64,000 bases of DNA from Meghimatium bilineatum (Eukaryota > Mollusca > Gastropoda > Stylommatophora > Philomycidae): contig CM067310.1 in NCBI GenBank assembly GCA_034231615.1, positions 4,596,510 through 4,660,509 on the forward strand. The letters run 5' to 3'. A program made the translations under genes and the position numbers. Below the pieces are notes generated by a model, which saw only the letters and a program-made list of their open reading frames with translations, made no database searches and was not told the DNA's origin. Position 1 is the stretch's first letter. Each line of letters opens with the position of its first letter. Positions 53,798-63,904 of this stretch are shown one piece after another.

Positions 53798-54530
53798 TGA
53801 GATTTTGTGTACGTAATTTATTCGAATTCAATTACCTTTGAAGTTGCAATATGGAGATCTCTGTTTAATATGGAAATTGTTATGCAATATGGAGATTGCG
53901 GTTCCGAATGGTTAATCCTCAGATGGTCATTTTTTATGTTTATTGACGTGTCATGTGTATTACTCCCCATGACATTTACTTTATATATACCAGGTACTTG
54001 TTTTTATGTGTACCTATTACATGTTATTCTGTCAACATGATCCCCTTCAAGCAGAGTTCAGAATATAAATAAAAGGGATATAACTATGTAAGAACGTGAT
54101 AAACATAGTTACCCCAGCGTGACTGTTTATTAATTGATTCTATCTGTGTCGCCCATTATTTGACGCAACTATTTGACAGAAATATCACACAGGCAACAGC
54201 TTATGTTCAAGTTTATTGAACACTATAGAAAAAGACAAATGTCAAAAGGTTAGAATAACTTCAGGGCGAAAAAGTGTTTATTAGACATCTATATGTTTCA
54301 TTTTTGAGAAATTTGGTAACTGAAGAACAGGTAGTTAGTATTATTTTGGGTGATAATTGTCTATTTCAAACACGGATAAGAGCCAATATTGGTTTAGTGA
54401 GGGTAGGGTGTACATTTTTACTATATTCACTAGAGTGTGAACTTGATTTTATGCCGTTTTTTATGCATACTTGGTGCTGTTGTTATCTTGAATCAGTCTT
54501 TGTAAATGTTAGAAAATACATATAAATTAA
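53798..54530. other. No recognisable gene
   Basis: AT-rich. Contains GGAGATTGCGG repeats near 53850-53895 and an 83-residue plus frame (54274-54525) with a hydrophobic C-terminus but no known motif. Confidence 0.4.
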
Positions 54531-54890
54531 AGGAAAATTGAGGTAAATATTTGTGTTTACATCCACACCGTACCGAGACCCGGAAAATTGAAGTAAATAT
54601 TTGTGTTTACATCCACACCGTGCCGTTACCCGGAAAATTGTGGTAAATACTCGTATTTGTGTTTACATCCACGCCGTGCCGAGACCCGGAAAATTGCGGT
54701 AAATATTAGACACAAAGAAATTGTTACTGGCCCGGCAAACACTATTCATTATCAGAAATTATTACTTGCTCGCCAAGAAATTGTTACTGGTCATGCCAAG
54801 AAATTGTTATTGGCTCAACAATAACTTGTTATTGATCTGCAGAAAATTATGACTGGCCCGCAACGAAATCTGGCCCACAAAAAAGTAATA
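54531..54890. repeat. ~50-bp tandem repeat followed by degenerate 20-bp repeat
   Basis: Three units of AAATATTTGTGTTTACATCC, CCGTGCCGAGACCCGGAAAA (54531-54700), then five to six degenerate units of AGAAATTGTTACTGGCCCG (54715-54880). Confidence 0.85.
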
Positions 54891-55247
54891 CTGATAGAAA
54901 TATTTTTTTTACTGGCCCACTAGGCTGATATATATTTAATTATCACAAGCTCTGGCTTAAGCTTATAAAACACTATTTGAAAATCAAAGACACATAAATT
55001 CCAAAAATATAGATTGCTTATCAAGGCTACACGAAAGAAAAATAAACTAAATCTGTTCCAATAACTAAAACAATTTACAAATGTATTCTCTTAGAAAGAT
55101 ATACTCGCTACACTCTTGCTGTGACGTGATGTGGTAAATTCAATGACGTCTCCTTGTATCTTGAGATCGATGGTGCAGCTGGCACACATTGGATTTGCAG
55201 CTTTTTTACACACATCTACATTTTCAGCCTTTATCATTGAAGACCTG
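54891..55247. other. No recognisable gene
   Basis: AT-rich spacer. Nothing supported. Confidence 0.4.
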
Positions 55248-55413
55248 CAATGATGACCGTCTGAGCACGTATTTTCATGTGAATGTTGACCGTCTGAGCA
55301 CGTATTTTCATGTCAATGTTGACCGTCTGAGCACGTATTTTCATGTGAATGTTGACCGTCTGAGCACGTATTTTCATGTGAATGTTGACCGTCTGAGCAC
55401 GTATTTTCATGTA
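55248..55413. repeat. 33-bp minisatellite, 5 units
   Basis: GACCGTCTGAGCACGTATTT and TCATGTGAATGTT, almost identical units (one GTCAATG). Open on both strands by period. Confidence 0.96.
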
Positions 55414-55514
55414 AGTAAACAATGTGGGCTCCGTTACTCGATGTTTATACACTTGTGGGTTGGTCCAGTTAGTTAACGCGCTGATTCAGGTTGCAAGACT
55501 AATATATTTGTGTG

Positions 55515-55592
55515 GGTGTTCGTTCTCAGACTCCCACCTGCTCTCTCTTATAGCAGGATGATATTATGTTTCCAGCAGGATGTAGTCCATCA
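55515..55592 (-). mobile_element. SINE family B, truncated
   Basis: GTTCGTTCTCAGACTCCCAC, AGCAGGATGATATTATGTTT and CCAGCAGGATGTAGTCC, then directly an RT 3' end (ATCATCATCAGCATCATC). Confidence 0.7.
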
Positions 55593-56048
55593 TCATCAGC
55601 ATCATCAGATGCCATGCCGGCTAGCGTAGGTAGTCATGGCTCTCCACAGCTCTGTGCCCATTATTATGTATCAAAGTCGTTGTTGTTTCCTTGCCGTGCC
55701 AGGTTGTCAAACTGATATTTTTTCACGTTGTCGCCCTCTGTCTCTGTTGCCTTCAATTTTGCCTGTTGTGCCTATGATCTCCAAACCTGCCTGTCTCATG
55801 AAGTGGCCAAAAAAAGATTGCCTTTTCTTATATTGTTGATTAAGGTCTATTTCGCATTTGACTCTTTCAACACATCTACATTTGTTTTTCTGGCAGTCCA
55901 TGGTATTCTCAGCATTCTTCTGTAGAACCATATCTCTGTTGCCTCTAATCTCCCACTTTCCAGTCTGTTTATTGTCCAAGACTCGCACCCATATGTTAGT
56001 ATAGGGGTTCTATAGCACTGCAGAACTCTCTTTCTCATCTATAAGACA
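55593..56048 (-). pseudogene. RT C-terminal region, family b
   Basis: Minus: MRKRVLQCYRTPILTYGCES, WTINRLESGRLEATEIWFYR, MLRIPWTARKTNVDVLKE, and after shifts SFFGHFMRQAGLEIIGTTGK, IEGNRDRGRQREK. Ends in the (GAT)n-type tail at 55595. Sister of 20596 and 43650. Confidence 0.84.
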
Positions 56049-56049
56049 A

Positions 56050-56118
56050 GGATATATTTCAGAGAACGGAAATACGAATTGTCTTATTTGTACCAATGGC
56101 CAGACACATCCTACTTTG
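56050..56118 (-). mobile_element. SINE family B, partial
   Basis: CAGAGAACGGAAATACGAAT and TTTGTACCAATGGCCAGACA, then CATCCTACTTTGG; a diverged head and middle piece. Confidence 0.5.
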
Positions 56119-56794
56119 GAATATATAAATATATATATATATTATTCAGCTGGACAGCGAGGGATCGAATGCTGTTTGGTATCATCCAGGAACGTAGATA
56201 CTGGAAAGTGATGTTTGGGGCGTTAAAACTCTTAATTACGCAGACGGTCAGATTTAGAGCTCTACGCTGCGTAAACAAAGGAACGAACCCAAACTGTCTA
56301 TAGACAGTGCTAACGGGAAACGTCATAGATATGTCAATATTGTCGAAATAAATTAAAAACTTTCGCATCAAATTTCTACTACATGCTAAAGTAGGATGTG
56401 TGAGTCCGAAAAGCCAAGCTGTAATCACTGCCTCTTTATGGTTGTTAGGGTTAAGAGTGACAATAACTCCTCTTCTGATTTGGATATTTTGTATTGATTT
56501 CTTATTGACTATGTTGTTGATCAGTTCTATTATATTATTCTCTGGTAGGGAGGTTATTGCTACTTCCTGACCTGCAATTTGCTTTATTATGATCTTTAGT
56601 TTATTTTTAGGATGTAGCTGTTTAAGACTAGTTCTTTTCTGTTTTCGATGGCTGCCCTCTGGTTGCTGCCACGTGGTTCTAATCTAGGTCTCTTTACGTA
56701 GGTTTTTTTTTATTTAGATTACTTTTAGTAATATTGGCATAGCTCTTACTTTCCATTATTTATTTATTTGGTAGTTTAAAAGGTTTTATGTGGG
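56119..56794. other. No recognisable gene
   Basis: A 105-residue minus frame (56111-56428) has no domain I recognise. The rest is AT-rich. Nothing supported. Confidence 0.4.
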
Positions 56795-56852
56795 TCAAAG
56801 GGCATGAGCCCATGGACCGCTGGATCAGCAACCAACCAACCAACCAACCAAA
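56795..56852 (+). mobile_element. Family C with (CAAC)n tail
   Basis: GGGTCAAAGGGCATGAGCCC, ATGGACCGCTGGATCAGCAA and CCAACCAACCAACCAACC. It shows the tail that marks the 3' end of this family. Confidence 0.75.
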
Positions 56853-57139
56853 GGTTTTATGTTATGTTAAAGCTAAAGGTAGTTTAATTTAATTTAATTA
56901 AGGATAAAAAATGTCTGACCTGGATTGAGTGGTTCCTTTGTTGTCTGTGATGTCCACGTGGTGACTTGATGAATGAACACAAATAACTAAAATGCAGCGT
57001 TGATTCTCAAAATGAATTTGTATTCTTCTGGTGATATTGTTGCACTGTCTAGGAAGTATACAATTGTGCTTTGAACTAAATCACACAAAGTTGGTAGTCT
57101 TTGGATATATACACAGGGATCTCAGAAAAAAATTACACC

Positions 57140-57310
57140 TTATAAACAAGACGACACGAGGCTTTTTCGAACCCGTGACCTCTTGAATACAAGGCGAACA
57201 GCTTAACCACGATTGACGATTGATTGAACCGCGGCGGTAGCCTAGTGTATAGTAAGCGTATTTTCTATAACCGCGTTACACAAGATTCAAAACCGTTGTC
57301 TGCTAATAGA
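57140..57310. other. Two back-to-back tRNA-like segments
   Basis: The minus strand (57150-57212) reads CACGGGTTCGAAAAAGCC after GTGGTTAAGCTGTTCG; the plus strand (57232-57300) reads GGCGGTAGCCTAGTGTATAG and AGATTCAAAACCG. Both look like tRNA-derived SINE heads and neither folds as a plain tRNA by eye. Confidence 0.45.
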
Positions 57311-57423
57311 GAGTTGGGTGGGAGATTGAGAAGAAAAACCAAACAAATGTTTCCGACATTACGAAACAGAAAATGTTTTAAACATTTTAAATATATATTC
57401 TTGTAAAACTTATTTGTAGAAAC

Positions 57424-58362
57424 CGCCTCCAATGCCGTATCTAAGACAGTGGATCCAGAAACCACCTCCTATGTCGTATCTAAGACAGTGGATCCAGAAA
57501 CCGCCTTCTATGCCGAATCTAAGACAGTGGCTCCAGAAACCGCCTCCTATGCCGTATCTAAGACAGTGGATCCAGAAATCGCCTCCTATGCCGTATCTAA
57601 GACAGTGGATCCAGAAATCGCCTCCTATGCCGTATCTAAGACAGTGGATCCAGAAACCGCATCCAATGTCGTATCTAAGACAGTGGATCCAGAAACCGCA
57701 TCCAATGTCGTATCTAAGACAGTGGATCCAGAAACCACCTCCTATGTCGTATCTAAGACAGTGGATCCAGAAACCACCTCCTATGCCGTATCTAAGACAG
57801 TGGATCCAGAAACCGCCTTCTATGCCGAATCTAAGACAGTGGCTCCAAAACCGCCTCCTATGCCGTATCTAAGACAGTGGATCCAGAAATCGCCTCCTAT
57901 GCCGTATCTAAGACAGTGGATCCAGAAATCGCCTCCTATGCCGTATCTAAGACAGTGGATCCAGAAATCGCCTCCTATGCCGTATCTAAGACAGTGGATC
58001 CAGAAACCGCCTCCAATGTCGTATCTAAGACAGTGGATCCAGAAATCGCCTCCTATGCCGTATCTAAGACAGTGGATCCAGAAATCGCCTCCTATGCCGT
58101 ATCTAAGACAGTGGATCCAGAAACCGCCTCCAATGTCGTATCTAAGACAGTGGATCCAGAAATCGCCTCCTATGCCGAATCTATGACAGTGGATCCAGAA
58201 ACAGCCTCCTATGCCGAATCTATGACAGTGGATCCAGAAACAGCCTCCTATGCCGTATCTATGACAGTTGATCCAGAAACCGCCTCCTATGCCGAATCTA
58301 TGACAGTGGATTCAGAAACCGCCTCCTATGCCGTATCTAAGACAGTGGATCCAGTTAATGTC
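57424..58362. repeat. 39-bp minisatellite, about 24 units, eight-unit period
   Basis: Units of GTATCTAAGACAGTGGATCC and AGAAACCGCCTCCTATGCC. The marker unit with CTTCTATGCCGAATC and GTGGCTCC occurs at ~57500 and again 312 bp (eight units) later. A 1-bp deletion in the second marker unit (GGCTCCAAAACC, ~57847) shifts the frame of the 13-residue repeat VSKTVDPETASYA. The right-end units carry CTATGACAGT instead of CTAAGACAGT. BamHI-type GGATCC in nearly every unit. Not a recognised protein. Confidence 0.97.
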
Positions 58363-58442
58363 TAAAGTATCCATACCCGATGATTTCATACAACATCCAT
58401 GATCCATGGATATTCCGACCTACTCTATACTTCTCATTGGTG

Positions 58443-58678
58443 GCCATAAGTTAGTGCCGGATTTACCTATAAGCTAAACAAGCTATAGCTTAGGGCCCCC
58501 CCATTCTTTTAAATTTCACTATCTATATATTCTTAGTCGTTAAAGGGCCCAATATCTCAAATACCTTAAGGCCCCATATCTCAAATAGCTTAAAGCCCCA
58601 TATCTCAAATAGCTTAAGGCCCCATATCTCAAATAGCGTAAGGCCCCATATCTCAAATAGCTTAAAGCCCCATATCCC
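58443..58678. mobile_element. DNA-transposon end with internal 24-bp array
   Basis: AGTGCCGGATTTACCTATAA, CAAGCTATAGCTTAGGGCCC resembles the terminus of a hAT-like non-autonomous family. It is followed by 5-6 units of GGCCCCATATCTCAAATAGC and TTAA (58545-58675). No second end found. Confidence 0.6.
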
Positions 58679-58737
58679 TAAACGTAACGAACGGGGTCCT
58701 AATTAATTCTGTTGGAAGGTCTTCTATACCATCCGAC
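58679..58737 (+). mobile_element. Family G fragment
   Basis: AACGTAACGAACGGGGTCCT, AATTAATTCTGTTGGAAGGT; a short match to 12220 and 24540. Confidence 0.5.
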
Positions 58738-58739
58738 GG

Positions 58740-59425
58740 TCTCAAATGCACAGACAAGAATGTCATTGAGAATGATACTAGTGTACGTGAAATCACGGCT
58801 ATTTTTGGCAACAGCAAACTCTTTCTGTGACGGTTGACAATCCCAAGTTATATCCTTCATCATCAACAAGTGCCGTGCCGAATAGCGTTGGCGATCATAT
58901 CCCTCGATGTATATCGATCGATCTCTCATATATGTCATCATCTCTGTTGATGTCGTCAATCGAAGCCATTTAGTCAAACTGCCCAATATCTTTGATCTAG
59001 GTCTTCCCCTTGATCTTTTCCCATCTATCTTTCCTGTTGTCAATATATTCTCAATGCCTCCTTTTCTCATTATGTTCCCAATAAATGTTGACTGTCTTTT
59101 TCTTATTTTATCAATAATGCATCTTTTCACATCCATCCTTCTAAGACATTCTTCATTAGTAATCTTTGCTGTCCAAGGAATGCGTAACATTCTTCGAATA
59201 AACCACATTTCCGCTGCCTCCAATGATTTTTGTGATATTTTATGTATTGTCCATGCTTCACTTCCATAGAGTAGCACTGGTTTAATGTAGCATTTGAGGA
59301 CACGTTTTCTAGTATTCTTTGATATGGACTTGTTGCATAGGATATTTTTTTTATTTTATGGAATGCTGCTTTTGCTTGTCCTATTCTGCTTATATTTTCG
59401 TTATATCCTTGAGTATCTCTAAATA
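58740..59425 (-). pseudogene. RT C-terminal region, fifth family
   Basis: A 192-residue minus frame: LLYGSEAWTIHKISQKSLEA, AEMWFIRRMLRIPWTAKITN, IRKRQSTFIGNIMRKGGIEN, ILTTGKIDGKRSRGRPRSKI. Upstream (59300-59420): ISRIGQAKAAFHKIKKISYA in shifted frame. This is the same block order as family b but a different family. C-terminal part open, N-terminal part missing. Confidence 0.85.
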
Positions 59426-59584
59426 TGCATGATCAACCGGCAGAAAAGAAGATGAATATTTGTACAAAGTTTGGGTTGGGGGCTTCGGCAACAAATTTGA
59501 TTTACAAGTATAACGAGAGCAAAAATAAATGTTGAGAGTCACTAGAGCAAAGAGAACGAAACGAAACGTTTCATGATATCATTA

Positions 59585-59862
59585 AACTTCTTCTGACTAA
59601 GTTCTCAAACTACTTCAGGTTACCAGGAGGCAGTCCGGAGATCGTAAATCATTGCTTCATGGTTTACAGCTTGGTTGTGATGTTGCGCCTTTCGTACTGA
59701 CACATCCTACTTCAGCATGGCTTCTGTATCAGTTTGACCCTGTATGGAATAGGGCAGTTAGCTCCACTGCATGACCCCCCTTCACCGCATCTTACGACAT
59801 GTATAAAAGGTACATAGTGTTGCTTTTCTTTGCTCCTGTTTCCGGTTAAGACAACACATCAC
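59585..59862 (-). mobile_element. SINE family A, diverged minus copy
   Basis: AGTTCTCAAACTACTTCAGG, AGGCAGTCCGGAGATCG, TTACAGCTTGGTTGTGATGT, GACCCTGTATGGAATAGGGC, CATCTTACGACATGTATAAA and ACAACACATCACTG. An old copy. Confidence 0.72.
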
Positions 59863-60079
59863 TGATCATAAAGTTACCTGCATACGAAAATACGTACCAG
59901 CTGATCAACTACACGCGTCAGAATTAAGCAGTTATAAATGACAATAATAAAACTCCGTTGAAGTGTTTCTGGGGATGGTGTTAATCACATATTTGCAAAT
60001 GAAGCACTTAAAAATACAATTTTGTACGCATTTCATGGACCAGATGAAACCGCTCACAACGAAAATAGTATTTTCAAGG

Positions 60080-60277
60080 ATATCCTATGTCAGGACGTAG
60101 CTATCAACCCAGCATTTATTGGTTGTGGCGACGTTTTAGGCAATATAAATATGTTCAGTAGTTTGCCACTGCTTTCTGAACGGTCCGGATGCACAATTGC
60201 CTGTGTCGGGGATCGAACTCGGTATCTTGGCCAAAACAGACGTGCTCTCTACCACATCGCCACAGAGCCGGACAATA
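60080..60277 (-). mobile_element. tRNA-derived SINE-2, minus copy
   Basis: Complement shows CTCTGTGGCGATGTGGTAGA (A-box region), AGTTCGATCCCCGACACAGG (B-box region), CAGAAAGCAGTGGCAAACTA and GGTTGATAGCTACGTCCTGA. The best SINE-2 copy; use it as reference for 43199 and 53340. Confidence 0.85.
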
Positions 60278-60329
60278 CTCTACACAGTTGAAATATCACT
60301 CAATCTTTAAGTAAAACCAGAGGTATTAT

Positions 60330-60560
60330 TTATATGTAATGATGGGAGCACCCTTGTAGAGCATATACGAAGAGAGGAGAAGCAGAAAGAAGAGCCAAGG
60401 GTAGACCTAGAGTACGCTGGATCGACAACATCAAAAGACATTACACAAACACCAAATAACATTATCTGAAGCTGCCAGAAAAGCGACAACAATAACATTT
60501 TATATCCCTCGACACCCGTAAAGGGTACAAGAGGAAGGAAAGAAGAAGAAGATGATGGGA
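60330..60560 (+). pseudogene. RT C-terminal tail
   Basis: RRRAKGRPRVRWIDNIKRHY matches the GRPRxRWxDxI motif near the C-terminus of endonuclease-RT proteins. Followed by TATATCCCTCGACACCCG and a GAAGAAGAAGATGATG tail. Only the last ~40 codons. Confidence 0.65.
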
Positions 60561-61084
60561 GAACTATTAAAATTAATTATAAGAACACTACTTTAAAGTA
60601 ATGATTACGAAATTATTTTAAAATAATAATGAGAACCAATTTGAAGTGTCAACGAGAGCACAATTCTAAAATAATTTGACAGCACTATTTTGACGCTTGA
60701 GCGCCATTTTCAGGAACTGATCAGAGCATAATTCTGACGTATGTTAAGAGCACCATTTTAAAGTAATGATAGGTGGAGCATCTGACAGTAATAACATGAA
60801 CATGCGCACTGTTTCAAAGTAATGACAGAAGCACTATTTCTAAATAATGTACGGGGAAAATTTTAAAATTAAAGATTGTAAACATATTCTAAGGTAAACA
60901 TAGGAAAGTTATTTTCAAGTAAATATTGGAGCACTATTTTAACGAAAGGGCAAGAGGAATATTTTCAAGTAAAAGTAGGGGCGCTATTTTAAAGTAAAGT
61001 AAGGAGCATTATATTAAAGTAAAGGCAAGAGCGCTATTTTGAAGTAAACACAGGCGCACTATTTTAAAATAATGACACGAGCAC
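60561..61084. repeat. Degenerate ~20-bp repeat
   Basis: Diverged repetitions of GAGCACTATTTTAAAGTAAT, becoming regular into the 25-bp array to the right. It looks like the old, diverged flank of that array. Confidence 0.75.
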
Positions 61085-61275
61085 TATTTTAAAGTAATAA
61101 TACTAGTACTAATGTAAAGTAATAACACTAGTACTAATGTAAAGTAATAACACTAGTACTAATGTAAAGTAATAACACTAGTACTAATGTAAAGTAATAA
61201 CACTAGTACTAATGTAAAGTAATAACACTAGTACTAATGTAAAGTAATAACACTAGTACTAATGTAAAGTAATGG
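61085..61275. repeat. 25-bp minisatellite, about 7-8 units
   Basis: AGTAATAACACTAGTACTAA and TGTAA, nearly identical; ACTAGT palindrome in each unit. It grows out of the degenerate repeat at 60561. Confidence 0.96.
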
Positions 61276-61301
61276 CACAAGCACTATAAAGTAAATAGTA
61301 C

Positions 61302-61695
61302 ACTGCTTTAATGTAAATCTAAGTACGAAGCCAGAATATAATTTTTAAAAATTTTTGAGACTAACGGGAATTGAACCAGTCCGTTCAACGACACCAAATC
61401 CGGGAATTGAACCAGTCCGTTCAACGGCACCAAATCCGGGAATTGAACCAGTCCGTTCAACGACACCAAATCCGGGAATTGAACCAGTCCGTTCAAAGGC
61501 ACCAAATCACCTAGCAACTATTGCACATGCGTTCTTCCGTACTTGACCAACCGCATCTCCAAAAAAAATGCGATTTCGTCAAGACATTCAAAGTGTGCAC
61601 TCAAAGTCACCCGAACGGAGCAATAGAGACAAGGAATGTTACAACAACAACAAACATCCCGTACAGGTATTGAAATATCCTCAGTAACAACAAAA
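61302..61695 (-). mobile_element. Family D element, linear copy 3
   Basis: Read on the minus strand: linker (TTGTTACTGAGGATATTTCA), GGAGATGCGGTTGGTCAAGT, arm, then tail (GGCTTCGTACTTAG). There is one arm only, unlike copies 1 and 2. Within the arm a 36-bp segment (CCGGGAATTGAACCAGTCCG and following) is present four times (61368-61503). Confidence 0.82.
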
Positions 61696-61896
61696 ATATA
61701 ACATTCTATATTATATTCGTTATCGAATGTAGCAATAAAAGATAAAATTATAATACAGTAGAAACAAGAACATCGTAAAGAAGTAAGAATAGCACAGACT
61801 TTAAAGTAACAACCATAATGTTTTATATTTTTTTAAAAAAAATTTACAATAACAGAAGTAACAATATTTGAAATTAGCAGTAGAACATTATAAAGT
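61696..61896. other. No recognisable gene
   Basis: AT-rich. Nothing supported. Confidence 0.4.
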
Positions 61897-61897
61897 A

Positions 61898-62254
61898 ATA
61901 AAATGATACTTTTCTCTCTATTTCAAAGTAAAAATAGAACAGTGTAAATGGCTCTCTATTTCAAAGTAAAGATAGAACAGTGTAAATGGCTCTCTATTTC
62001 AAAGTAAAAATAGAACAGTGTAAATGGCTCTCTATTTCAAAGTAAAAATAGAACAGTGTAAATGGCTCTCTATTTCAAAGTAAAGAGAGAACAGTGTAAA
62101 TGGCTCTCTATTTCAAAGTAAAAATAGAACAGTGTAAATGGCTCTCTATTTCAAAGTAAAAATAGAACAGTGTAAATGGCTCTTTATTTCAAAGTAAAAA
62201 TAGAACAGTGTAAATGGCTCTCTATTTCAAGGTAAAAATATAACAGTGTAAGTG
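61898..62254. repeat. 38-bp minisatellite, about 9 units
   Basis: GTAAAAATAGAACAGTGTAA and ATGGCTCTCTATTTCAAA with few variants (AAAGATAG, AAAGAGAG, TCTTTATT). Confidence 0.97.
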
Positions 62255-62282
62255 GGGAAAATGGCTTCTATTTGGGTCTGCA

Positions 62283-62345
62283 GATGGTTGGTTGATTGCT
62301 AATCCAGCGATCCATAGGTTGGTACAATTTGACCCACTGGGTTGG
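62283..62345 (-). mobile_element. Family C, diverged
   Basis: GGTTGGTTGATTGCTAATCC, AGCGATCCATAGGTTGGTAC and AATTTGACCC. Confidence 0.6.
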
Positions 62346-62487
62346 TGGTTCGGATGAAGTTTTTTTCCTATGAAATGAAGTCCGCAAGATTTTATATTTG
62401 TTCTTTGAAGTTCCAAGTAATATTGTTTAATCTCACGTGCCAGTGCTTATTGTAAGTTTAAATAAGTTTTTGGGGACAGTTTGTTTG

Positions 62488-62780
62488 TTTGTTTGTTTTT
62501 CGTTCGCTCCATTGTAACCATCACGGATATCCGTGCGATTTCCGCCGGGAGCGTGATTACGTTGTGCCACCGTTATGCGCCTTGTAGGCCTAGCACATCC
62601 GATTTCGGCATGCCTTGACAATTCGGGTGGGCTACCCTTAGCCTGTGACAGCCTCTATATCTGTCTCCAGGCACGCGTAGTGAAGACTCTTCGCCCAAAC
62701 GATTTTCTTGCTCTCGTCTCACTCGAACGAGGTGTTCCACTGTCTATGAACTTGCCTCGTGTAATTGGACGTGTTGTGCC
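62488..62780 (+). repeat. Interspersed repeat E, longer copy
   Basis: TTCGCTCCATTGTAACCATC, ATTTCCGCCGGGAGCGTGAT, CCGATTTCGGCATGCCTTGA and AATTCGGGTGGGCTACCC. The first ~140 bp also occur at 44945. GC content is clearly higher than in the neighbourhood. Confidence 0.65.
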
Positions 62781-63300
62781 TGTGCCCATTGGGTACTGAA
62801 CCGTTTCTCATCCATGAGCCTGGTTCCTTAAGGGGAAGAACTCAACAGAGGAGTTGTACCCTGGCTCTTTCGCCCTCTTTGCCGAGGTGTCATTCACCGA
62901 CATCGTGTACCCCTTGTCCAAGTTCGAGTCTCACACCACGCGTTTGAGAGCAAGGCGTTCTCGAGCTGAGCGTCCTTGTCCCAATAGCGCCTGAGCCCAT
63001 CAGGTACTGAACCCTTTCTCTCTTCAAGTGTATTTCCGGTGTAGGAAAACCTGACAGTAGAGTTGGGCCAGGGCTAAATCGTTGTCCCTTTTGTACCTGA
63101 GCGAATCGAGTACGGAACCCTTTCTCTCTGCAAGTTACTTCCGGTATAGGAAACCTTGACAGTAGAGTTGGGCCAGGACTGCCATCGTTGTCCCTTTCTT
63201 GCCTACACCCATCGGGTACAGAACCCTTTCTCTTTGCAAGCATATTTCCGGTTTAGGAAGGCTCGACATTAGAGTTGGGTTAGATCTTTTGCTTTACCAA
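62781..63300. repeat. ~106-bp tandem repeat, about 5 units
   Basis: Units begin near 62783, 62890 (degenerate), 62995, 63101 and 63206 with CCCATCGGGTACTGAACCC-like sequence, then CTTTCTCTCTGCAAG, ATTTCCGGTATAGGAAA, GACAGTAGAGTTGGGCCAGG and CGTTGTCCCTTTCTTGCCT. It is the only long-period repeat of the window and GC-rich. A 117-residue minus frame across it has no known domain. Confidence 0.8.
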
Positions 63301-63900
63301 ACGCCGATGGATGGGTCTGGGTCTCTGCCTGTTAGGAACTCTGGTAACTAGAAGCCCGTCTCGAGCTGACGGAGCTTGTAGTTCCCTTTCCTAGGGACTT
63401 TTCACTTTCTATTTGCAGTTCGCGCTGCCCTCTAGCGCTGTTCTGCCCTTTCATTGTTTCATTGTACTCTGTATGAAACATATTTGTCTCTCGCCATGCA
63501 TTTACCTTTACGTGCATTTTACATTGGCCGCCCCTCCAATGTTCGGACTGGACTGACTAGCTTCACTGTATGTCGACAGTGTCGCTATATGTGGTGATGC
63601 TGGTGGTGTCGGAGATATTGTCTGTCTCTTGTGCAGTCAAATCTCTTTCCATCTGCTACCTCCACATTCTCGGACACGATCCCCAAATGATTTGGCCAGA
63701 AACAGCACGAGCTGCTGTATTTCTGTTTCCAGGGTGCACCACGTGGAGGTACATTTGGGATCTTGGTTATCTGCTAACCCTGGGTCCGCCTAGAGCAATG
63801 CGTTCCCTTTGCACCCCTTTGGGGACAGTGAAAATGGTTTGCCTGGCCAGATTTGTTCAACGGCCGAATTTTATACCAGTAGTTTAAAAAACAATAATCC
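63301..63900. other. No recognised gene; one GC-richer open frame
   Basis: A 105-residue plus frame (63570-63887) starts STVSLYVVMLVVSEILSVSC, hydrophobic like a membrane segment, but matches nothing I know and follows the GC-rich repeat. Coding status unproven. Confidence 0.35.
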
Positions 63901-63904
63901 ACTA

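Noticed and set aside
62890..63243. 117-residue minus frame in the GC-rich region
   Set aside because: It runs across a ~106-bp tandem repeat and repeats itself in shifted form; no domain.
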